The notes below the pieces were generated by a model that saw nothing but the letters and a program-made list of their open reading frames with translations, made no database searches and was not told the DNA's origin. DNA of 64,000 nt from an uncultured Lachnospiraceae bacterium (GTDB lineage Bacteria; Bacillota; Clostridia; Lachnospirales; Lachnospiraceae): positions 101,141-165,140 of the forward strand of contig CAJULA010000003.1 of the NCBI GenBank assembly GCA_910587155.1, written 5' to 3'. Numbering within the stretch: position 1 is the first letter of the stretch; every line of letters starts with the position of its first letter. The position numbers were made by a program, and so were the translations under genes. Below are positions 62,722 to 64,000 of this stretch, piece by piece.

Positions 62722-63588
62722 ATGCATATCGTAAAATTTCAGGGCGGGCTGGGAAACCAATTGTTCCAGTATGCGCTGTATCGAAAATTTCAAAGTATGG
62801 GGTATGATACATGCGGAGATCTGTATGCCTTTACAAAGCGGACGGAAATCAGGACCTTTGATTTACCTATCTTCGGAATCCGCATCAGACAGGCCGATCA
62901 AAAGGATATCAAAAGGTTATATATCGAAGCAGACAATTACCTGGCCAGAGTGAGGCTGCGCCTGTTTGGGAAGAAGACATATTTTAAGGAAACCGGGCTG
63001 TTCTTTAATCAAAATATTTTAGCACAGCCGGAAGGATATTTTAACGGATACTGGCAGAGTGAAAAATATTTCCTGGATATTGCGGATCACCTGCGCGAGG
63101 AATTGCAGTTTCCAAAAGTTTCAGATCCGCGCAACAAAGAGGTGGAAGAGCAGATTAAGCAGGACGAGGGTGCGGTCAGTGTCCATGTGAGGCTGGGGGA
63201 TTATCTGAACAATCCGGGGATGTATGGGGGGATCTGCACCAAAGATTACTATGCGAAAGCGATTTCCCATATGAGAGACAACATTGCCAATCCTCATTTT
63301 TATATTTTTTCCAATGGGATGGAAGAGGCAAAAAAGCAGTTTACCGGCGGGGAATTTACCTTTGTGGAAAATAATGATGAGAGCAAAGGGTATCTTGATA
63401 TGCAGCTGATGAGCCTTTGCAGACATCAGATCATTGCCAACAGCAGCTTCAGCTGGTGGGGCGCATGGCTGAACGGGAATGAGGATAAAATCGTGATTGC
63501 ACCGCCGAAATGGTTAAACGGAGTGACGGCGGAGGATATTATACCAGATCGGTGGGTGAAAATGGGAGAGCGGATCCATGCTGTTTAG
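62722..63588 (+). CDS. alpha-1,2-fucosyltransferase-like (GT11)
   Basis: 288 residues. KFQGGLGNQLFQYALYRKF opens the GT11 fold; HVRLGDY (about 155-161) is the donor-binding motif, where most members have H-RRGDY; NSSFSWWGAWLN is the third family motif. It would add fucose or a related sugar from GDP-fucose, for which no synthesis genes are in this window. The Leu for Arg at the second position of the R-RGDY motif may alter donor use. Confidence 0.85.
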   Translation: MHIVKFQGGLGNQLFQYALYRKFQSMGYDTCGDLYAFTKRTEIRTFDLPIFGIRIRQADQKDIKRLYIEADNYLARVRLRLFGKKTYFKETGLFFNQNILAQPEGYFNGYWQSEKYFLDIADHLREELQFPKVSDPRNKEVEEQIKQDEGAVSVHVRLGDYLNNPGMYGGICTKDYYAKAISHMRDNIANPHFYIFSNGMEEAKKQFTGGEFTFVENNDESKGYLDMQLMSLCRHQIIANSSFSWWGAWLNGNEDKIVIAPPKWLNGVTAEDIIPDRWVKMGERIHAV

Positions 63589-64000
63589 TATCATTGTACC
63601 AGTATATAATATTGAAAAGTGGATTGCAGAATGTGTGGATTCCGTGTTATGTCAGGAATTTGAGGATTACGAGTTAATCCTTGTGGATGACGGTTCGACG
63701 GATAGCAGCGGAAAGATCTGCGACCGGTATGCAGGTGATAATAGCAGGGTAAGAGCTTTTCACAAACCGAACGGGGGCTTATCGGACGCCAGGAATTATG
63801 GGACAGAGTATGCCAGGGGCGAATATATTTTATATGTGGACGGAGATGATTACATTGCCGGGCAGGCATTGCAGAAGCTTGCCCGGTCCATACAGTCGAA
63901 TACTCCCGATATCGTCTTGGCCGAGGGATGGTATCTTGATCATTCCGATGAGATTAAACTGAAAAAGCTTTTTGATCGGAGTGAGATCTACGGTATCACC
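63578..64000 (+). CDS. glycosyltransferase family 2 (3' end outside window)
   Basis: 141 codons are open to the last base, from ATG 63578, which overlaps the fucosyltransferase by eleven bases. SIIVPVYNIEKWIAECVDSV, LVDDGSTDSSGKICD, PNGGLSDARNYG and the metal motif YVDGDDYI are the N-terminal GT-A landmarks. Close in style to the gene at 61669. Confidence 0.85.
   Translation, partial: MLFSIIVPVYNIEKWIAECVDSVLCQEFEDYELILVDDGSTDSSGKICDRYAGDNSRVRAFHKPNGGLSDARNYGTEYARGEYILYVDGDDYIAGQALQKLARSIQSNTPDIVLAEGWYLDHSDEIKLKKLFDRSEIYGIT

Noticed and set aside
1..64000. CRISPR arrays, tRNA/rRNA genes, transposases, integrases and prophage genes
   Set aside because: No direct repeats with regular spacers, no RNA-gene signatures and no mobile-element proteins were seen on either strand.

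Overview
The window is one very long cell-surface polysaccharide locus. It holds about 53 genes, is cut at both ends, and has all but one gene on the + strand. Strong AGGAGG-type ribosome sites, sigma-A-like promoters, mid-range base composition, CotH proteins, GtrII-type membrane proteins and a long CpsE/WbaP-type initiating transferase suggest a Clostridia member, most likely Lachnospiraceae-like. That placement is inference. I saw no rRNA, tRNA, CRISPR array, transposase or integrase.

Layout. 1-10 kb: the end of a TviB/WbpO-type dehydrogenase, a PIG-L protein with an altered active site, a membrane GT-C-like protein, a WbpP/TviC-type 4-epimerase (with the dehydrogenase, a route to UDP-GalNAcA), three GT4 enzymes, a beta-propeller GINT1-N-like protein, a FemAB/GNAT-like protein and a NodB-fold deacetylase. 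10-13.5 kb: a PglK-like ABC flippase and a KpsS-like protein. 13.5-20.7 kb: a nonulosonate-like module (LegB-type dehydratase, PtmE-type nucleotidyltransferase, SDR, SpsE/NeuB-like synthase, PIG-L deacetylase, SpsF-like cytidylyltransferase, PseG/SpsG-like protein, WbqC-like protein) with no aminotransferase next to it. 20.7-27.4 kb: two GtrII-like proteins around a GtrB-like GT2, a MaoC hydratase plus GNAT pair and a ChbG/YdjC deacetylase. The second GtrII gene is the only reverse-strand gene. 27.4-38 kb: a CotH-like protein, the initiating phosphoglycosyltransferase, a GT4, an AlgD-like GDP-mannose dehydrogenase, a second CotH gene broken at a G8 run, and a heparinase II/III-like lyase. 38-42.8 kb: a GT4, a GT39-like gene broken at a second G8 run, and a PTPS-related membrane protein.

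42.8-45.7 kb is a strikingly AT-rich island. It carries two coupled genes unrelated to polysaccharide synthesis: a protein ending in a DisA-N-like domain with degenerate active-site motifs, and a 427-residue partner I do not recognise. A new promoter then starts the last segment (45.7-64 kb): GT4 enzymes, FdtB/FdtA-type 3-amino-sugar enzymes, two large GT-C-like membrane proteins, a Wzx flippase, an AsnB-type amidotransferase, GT2 enzymes and a GT11 fucosyltransferase.

Together the genes would supply UDP-GalNAcA, GDP-ManA, a CMP-activated ulosonate-like sugar and a dTDP-3-amino-3,6-dideoxyhexose. Chains would start on undecaprenyl phosphate, be extended by about 15 soluble or membrane-anchored glycosyltransferases, be flipped by an ABC or Wzx flippase, and be decorated outside by GT-C proteins. 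Many genes overlap by 1-20 bases (ATGA, GTGA, TTGA junctions), so translational coupling is likely throughout. The most unusual points are the AT-rich DisA-like cassette, the two G8 runs that each break a gene, the aminotransferase-free ulosonate module, and a 48-bp tandem duplication that doubles a start site.
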